Shown piece by piece: positions 42,496 through 51,983 of a stretch of DNA of 64,000 nucleotides. A program made the translations under genes and the position numbers. This DNA comes from Cafeteria roenbergensis (lineage: Eukaryota; Sar; Bigyra; Bicosoecida; Cafeteriaceae). Under the pieces are notes generated by a model. That model saw only the letters and a program-made list of their open reading frames with translations. It made no database searches and was not told the origin of the DNA. The stretch is from assembly GCA_008330645.1 (NCBI GenBank), contig VLTN01000013.1, positions 186,001 to 250,000 of the forward strand, in the 5' to 3' direction. Every line of letters starts with the position of its first letter. Position 1 is the first letter of the stretch.

Positions 42496-44694
42496 TCAAA
42501 AGTGCTCGGCCATGCCGGTCAAACTTGCGCGGGCGTTGAGCACGAGAGCGCTGAGCGCCTCCGCTGCGTCGGCCTGTTCCTCCGAGGATTGCTCGCGCAG
42601 CGCCTTGCGCGTGCTTTCGAGCGGAGGCGCCACCACGGAGGCAAGGACGAACATGCTTCGGCACTCGGCGGCCGTCGGGATCGTCGCTCGCGGGCGGCTG
42701 CCCGCTCCTGCCGGCCGGAGAGAGTCGCATGTCGACGAGCTCTGAAGCACCCGGGCGCTCAGCAGCAGGCGCACGGGCGGGTCGTCAGTGGCCGCCCACC
42801 CCAGGCCGCGCAGGACGGAGGCCACCCAACCCTCCGCGCTTTCGGAGGAGGCGGCCTTTTGGGCAGGCCCCTCTGCCGCTGGGCTCAGGCCCACCGCCTG
42901 CCAGAAGCGGGTTGGGATGGTCACTTCGGCAGTTGCAGCGTCAGGGACGCAGAGTCCGCCGGCGTCAGCGTCCATCGCAAACGCACCGGCCTGCTCGTCG
43001 CTGACGTGCCTCTGATGCACGGACACCAGCACCGCGTGCGGCTCTGCAGAAGTCGGCGCGCGCACTGGCCAGCTGGTGATGGTTCCCGCCACGTAGGCGC
43101 TGCGCTGGTGCTCGGCAACCACGCCGTCGTCGAGCGAGTCAGCCCCCAGCGCCGAGCGCGCCCAAGCGACCAGCGATGCGTTGCCTCCCTCCTCGCCACC
43201 CCCGGCTGCAGAGCCCGCGAGGGAAAGCGACGCGCGCGGCACACAGAATGCCGCGGACACTGGGCGCCTCACCGCGGCCGCCGCAGCCGCCACCTGGAGC
43301 AGCTCGCTCCCCGACTCAACGCGCCGCCGCAGGGCCACCACGCCACCGCGAAGGACGGCAAGGCCTTCGGAAGAGGGGTGGACGTCGCCGGTGCCGCCTC
43401 CCGCAGCGGACCAGGCGCCGGTGGAGCCGAGGAGGGAGCCGGCCCCGGCGGCGGCAAACTGCCCTGTCCGGCCCCCGAGCGCTGCTGCACCGCCCTCCCG
43501 GGCAAGCGCTGCAGCCGTGGGCGGGCCGGCGTCCTCCTCTGCACCGGACCCCGACCCCGCTGCCGCCGCTGCAACTGCGCGCTTTGCCGCCCTGACGGCC
43601 CAGGACCCCGCCCCGACCTCCCCAAGCCCGCCATCGGCAACGCCGGGCACGGCCAGCGCCGCCCTCGCCTCAGAGCCCAGGCCCAGCGTGGCGTGCTCCG
43701 GGGCGCACATGCGGACCCTGCCCCCCACCGTCCCGCTCCAGTCCAGCGAATTGGCCGCGGCGTCTGCGTCCGCGGTGTCGCTCGCCGCCCCAGACCCGCG
43801 CGACGGCCCGGACGCGGCCGCGTCGCCACCGTCGCCGCCCCGAGCGCCAGACCCGGGACGCAGGAGCAGAAGACGCACCATGTCCGCCCCGGCCAGCTCG
43901 TCACCGTGCTTGGCCACAGCTGCCGCCAGCGAGCGCTCGGCCTCTCCCGCCAGCCGCTCCGCTCTGTCGCCAGGCGGCTCCACGCCCAGCGCGCGCTTCC
44001 CGCTCTCCAGCCGCTGCTTGGCCCAGCGCGGCAGCACGATCAGCAGCGGCACCATGCCCAGCAGGCAGCCGATGGCAATTCCCAGAATTTTCCCAAAGTT
44101 TTGGCTGTACTTGTACGAGTCGGACCTTCGCTGGGCGCGAGTGAGGCGCGGCTGCTTGATGGCGAAGTTGCGCTCGATGAAGCCCTCGAACCCAGTGCCC
44201 ATCACGTCGCTCACCAGGTTGCCGAGGCCCGCCGCCGCCATGGTGGACAGGCCCATCTTGACGCCGAAGAACGCGTCGATTTCTGTGCCCGCAACGAGCA
44301 TGATGAAGTTGTCCGTGAAGCCGAACGCCACGGCCGGGATGCCCGCCGCCAGCGCCACGACGCCGGCTTGCTTCGCCGTCAGCGGCTTGAGCTCGCCGGG
44401 ATCTTCCGGCCCAAGGGCGCTGGCGCCGTCGGGAAAGCCGAGCGCCGACTGCAAAGGGTCAATGTTGAGACGCCCTGCCGCCTCGCGCATCGCTGCGGGG
44501 CGGCGCTCGGTCATGCGGACGGCAAGGCTCAGGCAGTGCTGCGCCTCGTCGATCTCCTCGGCAGACGGTGGCGCGATCCCGTCCCGCCGGTGGTAAGGGG
44601 ACGCGCATCGCACAGCGTAGTGCCCAAGAGGCTTGCGCACGCCAAGGCCGCGGCGGCTGAGAGCCGTGCCAGCGAGACCTGTCCTCGAGAGCAT
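42496..44694 (-). CDS. TMEM65-family mitochondrial membrane protein with long C-terminal extension
   Basis: TMEM65 is an inner mitochondrial membrane protein linked in animals to sodium/calcium handling. The first ATG in frame (44694) gives 732 residues and a basic, Ser/Arg/Leu-rich N-terminus (MLSRTGLAGTALSRRG) like a mitochondrial targeting peptide. The core at about 44380-44010 has FGFTDNFIMLVAGTEID, MGLSTMAAAGLGNLVSDV and GKILGIAIGCLLGMVPLLI, covering the three hydrophobic segments of the family. Animal TMEM65 ends soon after (about 240 residues); here some 490 residues follow, partly Ala/Gly-rich and partly ordered-looking (TIPTRFWQAVGLS, PHAVLVSVHQRHVSDEQ). I recognise no domain in this extension. 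Single exon. Function of the core is from homology, and the localisation is inferred. Confidence 0.85.
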   Translation of the reverse strand: MLSRTGLAGTALSRRGLGVRKPLGHYAVRCASPYHRRDGIAPPSAEEIDEAQHCLSLAVRMTERRPAAMREAAGRLNIDPLQSALGFPDGASALGPEDPGELKPLTAKQAGVVALAAGIPAVAFGFTDNFIMLVAGTEIDAFFGVKMGLSTMAAAGLGNLVSDVMGTGFEGFIERNFAIKQPRLTRAQRRSDSYKYSQNFGKILGIAIGCLLGMVPLLIVLPRWAKQRLESGKRALGVEPPGDRAERLAGEAERSLAAAVAKHGDELAGADMVRLLLLRPGSGARGGDGGDAAASGPSRGSGAASDTADADAAANSLDWSGTVGGRVRMCAPEHATLGLGSEARAALAVPGVADGGLGEVGAGSWAVRAAKRAVAAAAAGSGSGAEEDAGPPTAAALAREGGAAALGGRTGQFAAAGAGSLLGSTGAWSAAGGGTGDVHPSSEGLAVLRGGVVALRRRVESGSELLQVAAAAAAVRRPVSAAFCVPRASLSLAGSAAGGGEEGGNASLVAWARSALGADSLDDGVVAEHQRSAYVAGTITSWPVRAPTSAEPHAVLVSVHQRHVSDEQAGAFAMDADAGGLCVPDAATAEVTIPTRFWQAVGLSPAAEGPAQKAASSESAEGWVASVLRGLGWAATDDPPVRLLLSARVLQSSSTCDSLRPAGAGSRPRATIPTAAECRSMFVLASVVAPPLESTRKALREQSSEEQADAAEALSALVLNARASLTGMAEHF

Positions 44695-45145
44695 CGCAGC
44701 GTGTTGTTCTGCAAGCGCCGTGCCCAGACGGGGAACCAGACGCCCTCTGCCAGAAAGGCGGCAGGCGCAGCGCACGCGACCAGCCGGTGCACCTGGCGCG
44801 GGGCGCCCTCGGCCCGGTCAGCGGTGCGTGGCCGGCCCTTGCAGCAGGGGTTGGCGCTTGTTCGCAGCTCTGCGCTCTGCTCGCCGCCGCGCGGCAGCTT
44901 CGCGCCTGCGAGCTCGCGTGCGGCATGCTGCGCCGCAGCGACCCCGCAAGCTACAGAAGAGGCGTTGGAGATTGCAAGAGCGGAGCAAGCTGCCGTGCAG
45001 GGCGCAGGGATACCCCGCTGTGCTTCGCGAGTTGCTGCGCGGCCGATCATCGCACAAAACCAACAAACAGAATACGCGCTTCAGTGTCTGGGGTTCCGGA
45101 GCCCTGCCACGGCGAATGGCCACCGGGCCGGGGCGTGCCCAGCAG
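44695..45145. other. Spacer between the TMEM65-like and sulfhydryl oxidase genes
   Basis: It holds the 5' flank of the TMEM65-like gene and the 3' flank of the Erv-type gene. No recognisable coding frame or RNA gene. Confidence 0.45.
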
Positions 45146-45658
45146 TCAACCGGCGCTCTTTTCGGCGCACCCACAGCCGCCCCACCTGCCCTCCAGCGCC
45201 TCAACGTCGCAGGGGAACAGCTCCTTTCCCAGGCGCTTGTTGACCGTGTTGTGAGCTTGGCACAGCCAGGCCATGAACGCGAGCCGGGACGACGTGTCAG
45301 GCGGGTTCTCGCGCAAAAGCGCTTGGAAGTGTCCGGCGCACTCGGAGCAAGGGTACAGGTAGCTCCAGTCGTCCAGGAACCGCCGGAGGCGCGCTTGCTC
45401 CGCAGGGGACGGATCGTCCTCGAACGTTGTTGCGATCTTGTGGAGCAGCAGCCAGCCCGCGTTCCCTAGCTCTTGCCTCGACGGAGGGTGGGGCGGCTGC
45501 TGCGCAAGCCCCCGCATGGCCACGCCCCTGGAGAACGACCGAGAGACGACAACCAGCAGCAAGACCACGCAAACGACTCCGCCGGACACCCACAGCCACA
45601 CCCGCCGCTGGTCCGCCTTTTCCACCGCGCGGGCCGCCGAGGACCGTCCGACCGGCAT
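45146..45658 (-). CDS. ERV/ALR sulfhydryl oxidase, Erv2-like with N-terminal membrane anchor
   Basis: An FAD-dependent enzyme that makes disulfides and passes electrons to oxygen. The 170 residues are complete from the ATG at 45658. A transmembrane or signal-anchor segment at about 20-38 (VWLWVSGGVVCVVLLLVVV) precedes the Erv fold: GNAGWLLLHKIATTF, the redox-active C104-x-x-C107 in YPCSECAGHF, and HNTVNKRLGKELFPC with the structural pair C133 and C150 (spacing C-x16-C). A second, shuttle pair C162-G-C164 sits near the C-terminus. The anchor plus a CGC tail resembles yeast Erv2 of the endoplasmic reticulum rather than mitochondrial Erv1, so ER localisation is favoured but not proven. TatD lies just upstream on the same strand, 69 bases away. 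Confidence 0.93.
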   Translation of the reverse strand: MPVGRSSAARAVEKADQRRVWLWVSGGVVCVVLLLVVVSRSFSRGVAMRGLAQQPPHPPSRQELGNAGWLLLHKIATTFEDDPSPAEQARLRRFLDDWSYLYPCSECAGHFQALLRENPPDTSSRLAFMAWLCQAHNTVNKRLGKELFPCDVEALEGRWGGCGCAEKSAG

Positions 45659-45726
45659 CCTGCGGTCAGATGCCGGGAACGGTGCCGCCGCCTCGGCGCT
45701 GTGCGGCGCAGAAGGCGTGCGGCCGA

Positions 45727-46866
45727 TCAGGGCTCTGCCGACTCCGCATCAGCTCCCGTCGCCAGCTTGGCTTTGGACTCCGTCGGTGCGCCACGCGTGC
45801 CCAGCGCGCGCTCCAGGTGGCCGTCCTTGTCCAGCGCGCCGAACGTCGCGACGAAGTTTCGCGATAGCCGCGCGGCAAGAGCTGCAGGTCGCTCCCCGCG
45901 AATGGCGGCCAGGTGCTCGGCAACCACGCTCACGTTGCAGGGCTCGTTGGCGCTGCCGGATGAGCGCGCTGCCGACGCGCCAGAGCAGCACGGGCCTTGG
46001 GCACCCCCGCCGCTGGTTGCTGCCGCAGGCGGCGGGGCTCTTGGCGTTGCTGCCGCAGAGCCGGCTGCGCGGACAGACGCGGCCGTGGCGGCGCCTACAA
46101 GGCCCTCGCCGGCACCGCGACCCCCGCCCCCGCACCGGGAGTCGCGCATGCACACAGGGAGCTGGTCGGGGCTGTCCGTCTCCGCAAGGAGCGCGTCCTG
46201 GGCGCAGGCTGCTGCGCTGCTCCTAGCGGCCTTGAACGCAGGGTTGCACACGGCGCCGGAGAAGGAGGGCACGCACCCCAGCGCCGTCAGCTCGCCCAGC
46301 GCCCCTGGCTTGCCTGCCCAGCTGTGGAGCACCACCGGTGCGCGGAGGGGGGCGTGGCGCCGCAGCGCCGTCGCGACGTGGGCAACTGCCCTCACGCAGT
46401 GCACCGTGAGAGGCAGGCCCAGCTCCGCGGCCAGCGCGACCTGCGCCTCGAACACTGCAAGCTGTACGTCCATCGGGCAGCGAGCCAGCCCGGAGGGGGA
46501 CCTGTCGAGGCCGCACTCGCCGATGCCGATGCGGCGGCCGCTGCGCTCGATTCGGTTGCGCACGTCGGCCACCCACGCCGCTTCGGCCTCCGCCCCGGAC
46601 GGCGGAGGTGCGGACACGTCGGCCGCGCGGAATGGGTGCACGCCAAGCGACACCAGCACCATTATCGAACCGCTGCCCGTGTCGTGCAGCCCGGCCATGC
46701 GCTCAACCGCGTCAAACTCGTCCGGATGCGTGGCGCACACCATCAGTGCCCCAACGCCCTTCTCTCGGGCCCGCCGCAGAGTTCTCTCTACGCACCCGCC
46801 GAGCGGGGACAGCTGCAGGTGGCAGTGCGCATCGGCAAGCAGCGGGGCAGCTGGGCTGCCCGCCAT
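45727..46866 (-). CDS. TatD-family metal-dependent DNase
   Basis: TatD proteins are TIM-barrel metallohydrolases with 3'-5' exonuclease or DNase activity used in DNA repair and degradation. The ATG at 46866 (MAGSPAAPLLADAHCHL) gives 379 residues. Metal ligands appear in order: DAHCHL near the N-terminus, LGVHPF, IGECGLDRS, TVHCV, VLHSWAG and the terminal acidic motif AETDSPDQLP. After this motif there is an Ala/Gly/Ser-rich insert of about 75 residues before the last conserved helix (NVSVVAEHLAAIRGE, LSRNFVATFG). The frame is open upstream without an ATG. Single exon. Intergenic distance to the Erv2-like gene is only 68 bases. Family secure. Confidence 0.92.
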   Translation of the reverse strand: MAGSPAAPLLADAHCHLQLSPLGGCVERTLRRAREKGVGALMVCATHPDEFDAVERMAGLHDTGSGSIMVLVSLGVHPFRAADVSAPPPSGAEAEAAWVADVRNRIERSGRRIGIGECGLDRSPSGLARCPMDVQLAVFEAQVALAAELGLPLTVHCVRAVAHVATALRRHAPLRAPVVLHSWAGKPGALGELTALGCVPSFSGAVCNPAFKAARSSAAACAQDALLAETDSPDQLPVCMRDSRCGGGGRGAGEGLVGAATAASVRAAGSAAATPRAPPPAAATSGGGAQGPCCSGASAARSSGSANEPCNVSVVAEHLAAIRGERPAALAARLSRNFVATFGALDKDGHLERALGTRGAPTESKAKLATGADAESAEP

Positions 46867-47167
46867 TCCTGGGCCGCGGGAGCCCCAGCTGCGGCGCGCG
46901 CGAGCTGCTGCCCGGGCCCAGGACAGGGCTCCTGAAATCCTCAACCACGGGCGAGGGCGGCGTCCAGTGTGAGGCTGCAAGCCGCCCGCTCAACCGCCGT
47001 CCGAGGCGCTGCAAGTGAAGCGCCCCAACTCAGGGCAGAACTGGGAGGCCCGACGCAAATCTTCCACTGTTGGCAGAGCAGCGAGGTCGTGCCCACAGCA
47101 CTGGCACCGTGCCAGCCGGAACGGGCGCTTGCGCCCGCCAACGGGACCCCCGTGCGGTCGCGGCGCC
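46867..47167. promoter_or_regulatory. Short divergent promoter between TatD and SF3B1
   Basis: Only 301 bases separate two divergently transcribed start codons, so both promoters must lie here or overlap the first exons. I see no TATA box; the sequence is GC-rich. Bidirectional activity is inferred from layout. Confidence 0.4.
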
Positions 47168-50100
47168 ATGGCGGACGACATGTACGCGCAAACGCAGCCG
47201 GACTCGTCCATGGTCGTGGACGATCCCGGCTCGACGGCGGCACGCGCGGGCGCCCATCCGAGCAGCGACGCGGCCCGCCGACGGCTCATTGACGAGGCCT
47301 CTGCGCACGCGGAGGATGGGATCGACCCATTTGAGGCGCATCGTCGCGCCCAGGGCCGAGGCCCCTCGCGCATCGTCGACCAGGAGGACGAGGTGAGGCC
47401 CGCTCTCTCAATGCGCGCTGCTCGCCCGCTCGCCTGCCGAGCACCAGAGCGGCATGATGTACAGCCGCGTCTGCGGGAGGCTTATGGTTCAGGGATGTAG
47501 GCGCGGGCTGGCCCCTGCAGGCATTGCAACCTCGCGCCAGGTGTTGCCGCTGGGGCGCTGACTGCCACAGCGCGCAGAGGCTCCGTCACAGCCAGTCCTG
47601 GCCGCACTGCCCCTCCCCGCCCCGCCTCGCCCACTCGCAGTACCAGCAACGGCGTCACAAGATGGACCTCTCCCCGTCTGCGGGGGACAAGGCCCGCAGC
47701 TACAAGGAGCGCATGGCTGAGGCGTCTGTTCGCAGGGAGAAGGAGGAGGTGCTCGGCCAGATCCGGGCCAAGCAGGCCGCAGAGGAGGCCACAGCCGCGG
47801 CGAGGCGCGCAGCCGGGGCAGTTGCGAATATCCCCTCGTCATCGTCATCGTCGTCCTCCTCCTCCTCCTCTTCGACGGCGGCGGCGGCGGCGGCGACGGC
47901 GGTCGGCGAGACTGCGCCTTCGGGCGGCGCCGGCGTCCAGGGCAGGAAGCGACCGAGGCGATGGGACGACGACGGCGCCGTCGGCGCGACTGCGGACGGC
48001 GCGGCAGCGGCTGCAGCTGCGGCAGATTCGATGTCTCATCACTTCACTGTGTCCACGGGAGCTACCGGCGGCTCGGGGGCGGCCGGCGCGGGGAGGCGCA
48101 AGCGTGCCTCGCGCTGGAGCGACGACGCCACGCCGGTCCCGGCTGCGACCGTGGTCAGCGACGGCCCTGCAGCTCCGGACGCCGGCGGCAGCGCTGTTCC
48201 CGGCCCTGCGAAGCGATCCCGCTGGTCTGGCGCGTCGTCGCTGATGGACGCCACTCCGGTGGGCGGCGCCGCGGCGCAGGCGGGGGGCGCCTCGCTCCTG
48301 GACGCCACGCCCGTGGCAGGGAGCGGCTCGTCCCTGCTCGACGCCACCCCAGCCGCCGGAGCCGCCGGTGGCGTCATGGCCACCCCTACCCCAAGCGCTC
48401 TGCACGCCGCAGCGGCGGCCATGGCAGCCGCTGGGAGCGCACCAGTGGCCCGCACCCGCTTTGAGATGGAGGTGGAGGAGCGAAACCGCCCGATGACGGA
48501 CGAGGAGCTCGACGTCCTCCTGCCGGGCGAGGACGAGGGCTACCTGGTGGTGGCGCCGCCCGCCGACTACAAGCCGCTCATGACGCCGATGCGCAAGCTG
48601 ATGGCAACTCCCACGCCGGCGGGAGGGGGCGCGACGCCAGGGGGGTTCCGGATGACAAGCACCCCGGCGGCGGAGGACTACGGCGTGCCTCTGCCCGGGG
48701 GCGCGTCGGCGACGTCGGCCCTGTCGGCGGAGGAGGTCCCGGCCGGCCAGACGGCCGCCGGCGCGGACCTGCCCGCCATCAGGCCAGAGGAGGCCCACCT
48801 CTTCGGGGCGCTGCTTGACAAGAGCGCGCTGGAGGACGAGGACGACGGCCTGGCATCGGACAGGGAGGCCGAGGCGGCGCAGGCGGCCCGGGCGCGGGTG
48901 CAGGAGGCCGGCGGGTCCTCGGCCGAGGCGGACAAGGCCGCCGCGGAGGCCGCAGCCAAGGCGAAGCGCCAGCGGGCGGAGCGGCGGCGCGACGTTCTCA
49001 TCGCCTCCTCCCTCCTCCGCGTCAAGAGCGGCGACCCGTCCCAGCGCAAGGCCGCCCTCCGGCTGCTGACCAACAAGGCGAGGGAGCTGGGCGCCCGCCC
49101 GCTCTTCCGCCACCTCCTCCCCATGCTCATGTCCGACACCCTCGAGTACCACGAGCGCCACATGCTGGTCAAGGTGATGGACCGCGTGCTCTACAAGCTC
49201 GACGACCTCGTGAGGCCCCACGTCGGCCGCATCCTCACCGTCATCGCGCCCCTGCTCGTCGACGCAGACTACTACGCCAGGGTGGAGGCCCGCGAGATCA
49301 TCTCCAACCTCGCCAAGGCCGCGGGCCTCGCTGCGATGGTGACGACCATGCGGCCGGACATCGACCACGAGGAGGACTTCGTGCGGAACACCACCGCCCG
49401 CTCCCTGGCCGTCGTGGCGGCGGCGCTCGGCGTGCCCGCCATGCTCCCCTTCCTCCGCGCCGTCTGCGCCTCCAAAAAGTCGTGGCTCGCCCGCCACACC
49501 GGCTGCAAGATCGTGCACCAGATCTCCGTTCTGCTCGGCTGCTCCGTCCTCCCCTACGTGCGTGACCTCGTCGCCTGCATCGCCCACTGCCTCGAGGACG
49601 ACAAGCTCAAGGTCCGCTCCATGACCGCACTGGCCCTCGCGGGGCTGGCGGAGGCGAGCCACCCCTACGGCATCGAGGCCTTCGACCCGGTCCTGCGGCC
49701 CCTGTGGCACGGCGTGTCCAAGCACCGGGGCAAGGCCCTCGCCGCCTTCCTCAAGGCCATCGGGTTCGTCATCCCCCTCATGGACGCGCGCTACGCCGCG
49801 CACGCCACCCGCGAGGTCATGCCCACCCTCCAGCGCGAGTTTGCCACCCCCGACGACGAGATGCGGAAGGTGGTCCTCCGCGCGCTGCGCCAGTGCGTGG
49901 CCACCGAGGGCGTGGACGCAGCCTTCCTGCGCGAGAGCGTGATGGACTCCTTCTTCGCCAGCTTTTGGCAGCGCCGGATGGCGCTCGACGCGCGCAACAC
50001 CAGCGCCGTCGTGGAGACCACGGCCGCCCTCGCTGCCAAGGTCGGCTGCTCCGACGTTCTGGAGCGCATCGTCGACGACCTCAGGGACGAGTCAGAGCCC

Positions 50101-51731
50101 TATCGCCGCATGGTCATGCGCTGCGTGGACAGGATCATCACCGACCTGGGCGTGGACGACGTCGACAGCCGCCTGGAGGAGCGCCTCCTCGACGGCATCC
50201 TCTACGCGTTCCACTCGCAGGGCGCGGCCGCCACCTCCAGCGCCACGCGCCGGGAGCAGCGCGAGGCGGAGGTGGTGCTGGACGGCTTTTCCACCGCGAT
50301 GCGCGCCCTGGGCCCCCGCGCCCGCCCGTACATGAGCCAGGTGGCCTCCAGCGTCAAGCACCGGCTCAACATGGCGTCGCCCGACGCCCGCATGCAGGCC
50401 GCCGACCTGTGCGAGCGCGTGGCCCCGGTGATGCGCGTCACCGGCGAGATCGGCCTCCTCACCCACTTGGGCTCGGTCCTCTTCGAGTGCCTCGGGGAGG
50501 AGTACCCAGAGGTTCTCGGCTCCGTGCTCGGGGCGCTGCGCTCCGTCGCGTCCGTGCTGGGCATGGAGGCGCTCGAGCCCGGGCCGGGCGAGATCCTCCC
50601 GCGGCTCACCCCGATCCTGCGAAACCGATCCACCAAGGTGCAGCAGAACTGCATCGAGCTGGTGGGCCGCATCGCGGACCGCGGCGCCCACCTGGTCACC
50701 AACGCCGAGTGGATGCGGGTGTGCTTCCAGCTCATCGAACTGCTCCGCGCGCCCCGCAAGGCGATCCGCCGCGCGACCGTCAACACCTTCGGTTACATCG
50801 CCAAGGCCGTGGGGCCCCAGGACGTCCTCATCACCCTCCTGAACAACCTCCGCGTCGCGGAGCGCACCTCCCGCGTCTGCTCCACCATCGCCATCGCCAT
50901 CGTGGCCGAGACCTGCCAGCCCTTCACCGTCATCCCCGCCCTCATGTCCGAGTACCGCGTCCCCGAGATCAACGTCCAGAACGGCGTCCTCAAGGCCCTC
51001 TCCTTCCTATTCCAGTACATCGGCGAGCTGGGCGCGGACTACGTCTACGCCGTGACGCCCCTCGTGGAGGACGCCCTCACCGACCGCGACATGGTCCACC
51101 GCCAGACGGCCTGCGCCATCATCAAGCACATCGCGCTGGGCATTCGGGGCATGGGCCGGGAGGACGCCCTCACGCACCTCCTCAACTTCGTGTGGCCCAA
51201 CATCTTCCAGACCAATGGACACATGCTCTCCGCCGTGCTGGAGGCCGTTGAGGGCCTCCGCGTGGCCCTGGGTGCGCACCGCGTCCTCCAGTACGTTCTC
51301 CAGGGCCTCTTCCACCCCTCCCGCCGGGTCAGGGACGTGTACTGGCAAATGTACAACAACCTCTACCTGTACTCCGCGGACGAACTCACACCGTACTACC
51401 CCCGCATCCCCGCGCCGCCCGCGGTCATGGACAAGGCCGCGGAGCTCCGGGCGGCAGAGCTCGGCGCGAGGAGCCGCGTGTCATATCCTCGACCTCGTCC
51501 TCGTCCTCGGCGGCGGCCGCGGCCTCAACCGCGGGATCCAAGGCTCCGGCTGCGCTGCCGGACTCGGCAGCAGCGGCCATCCGGAAGGGTGCTCTGGTCG
51601 ACAGGGCGGCGGCCAAGGAGGCCGCCGCAGCAGGGCTCACGCGTCCGGGGGAGGACGAAGCCGCGTCGGACCTCGAGCAGCGCACCTGGGCCTCGCCCTA
51701 CCGCCGCTCCTACCTGGACGTGCTCTTCTGA
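47168..51731 (+). CDS. SF3B1: Splicing factor 3B subunit 1 (U2 snRNP HEAT-repeat protein)
   Basis: The SF3b scaffold that clamps the U2 snRNA-branch site duplex. Exon 1 is 47168-47392 ([10 protein letters not shown] to DQEDE) and exon 2 begins at 47641 ([11 protein letters not shown]), restoring the family order DPFEAHR...YQQRRHK. The N-terminal third carries Arg-Trp-Asp/Ser motifs ([24 protein letters not shown]) and repeated LLDATPV units. HEAT repeats run from about 49000 to 51420 and are highly conserved ([39 protein letters not shown]). The lysine equivalent to human K700 is kept (KVRS, 49609-49611). Near 51478 the frame must change: a 65-base GT-AG intron (51478-51542, weak donor GTGTCA) would lead to RSYLDVLF and the stop at 51731, resembling the family end. 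The result is 1,416 residues. Family certain, last exon tentative. Confidence 0.95.
47836..47902 (+). repeat. TCN/GCG triplet tract encoding poly-Ser then poly-Ala in SF3B1
   Basis: A run of Ser codons (TCA/TCG/TCC) passes into GCG repeats within the disordered N-terminal region of SF3B1. Confidence 0.85.
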
Positions 51732-51822
51732 CCCCGCACTGGCCACGCTTGCGATGCGGAGATGAGGGCAACGAAACGGGCCGCCCCCCAGCGTCCGTCG
51801 GTACGTTGGTGCGTTTGTGCAA

Positions 51823-51891
51823 GTGTGTGTGTGCGCGCGCGCTCGCTCGCGTGCGTGCGTGTGTGTGCGTTTCAAACTGTGTGTGCGCGCA
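51823..51891. repeat. GT/GC-rich alternating purine-pyrimidine run
   Basis: A degenerate tract of GTGTGT, GCGCGC and TGCGTG lies between the convergent SF3B1 and membrin genes. Alternating GT/GC could adopt Z-DNA; that is inference. Confidence 0.8.
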
Positions 51892-51983
51892 ACGCTCGGT
51901 GTCGCCTGAGCGAGCGGCGGCATCGCGTTGGCAACGCGCAGGGCGCTCTGCACGCGCTGCGCCCTCCCTCAACATGCGGTGGC

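Noticed and set aside
42337-45243. A 968-codon plus-strand frame opposite the TMEM65-like and neighbouring regions
   Set aside because: It crosses gene boundaries and spacers, is Arg/Gly/His-rich, and the minus strand contains the conserved TMEM65 core.
51478-51765. Read-through Arg/Pro-rich C-terminus of SF3B1
   Set aside because: Composition and sequence do not fit SF3B1, while another frame gives a family-like ending 34 bases earlier.
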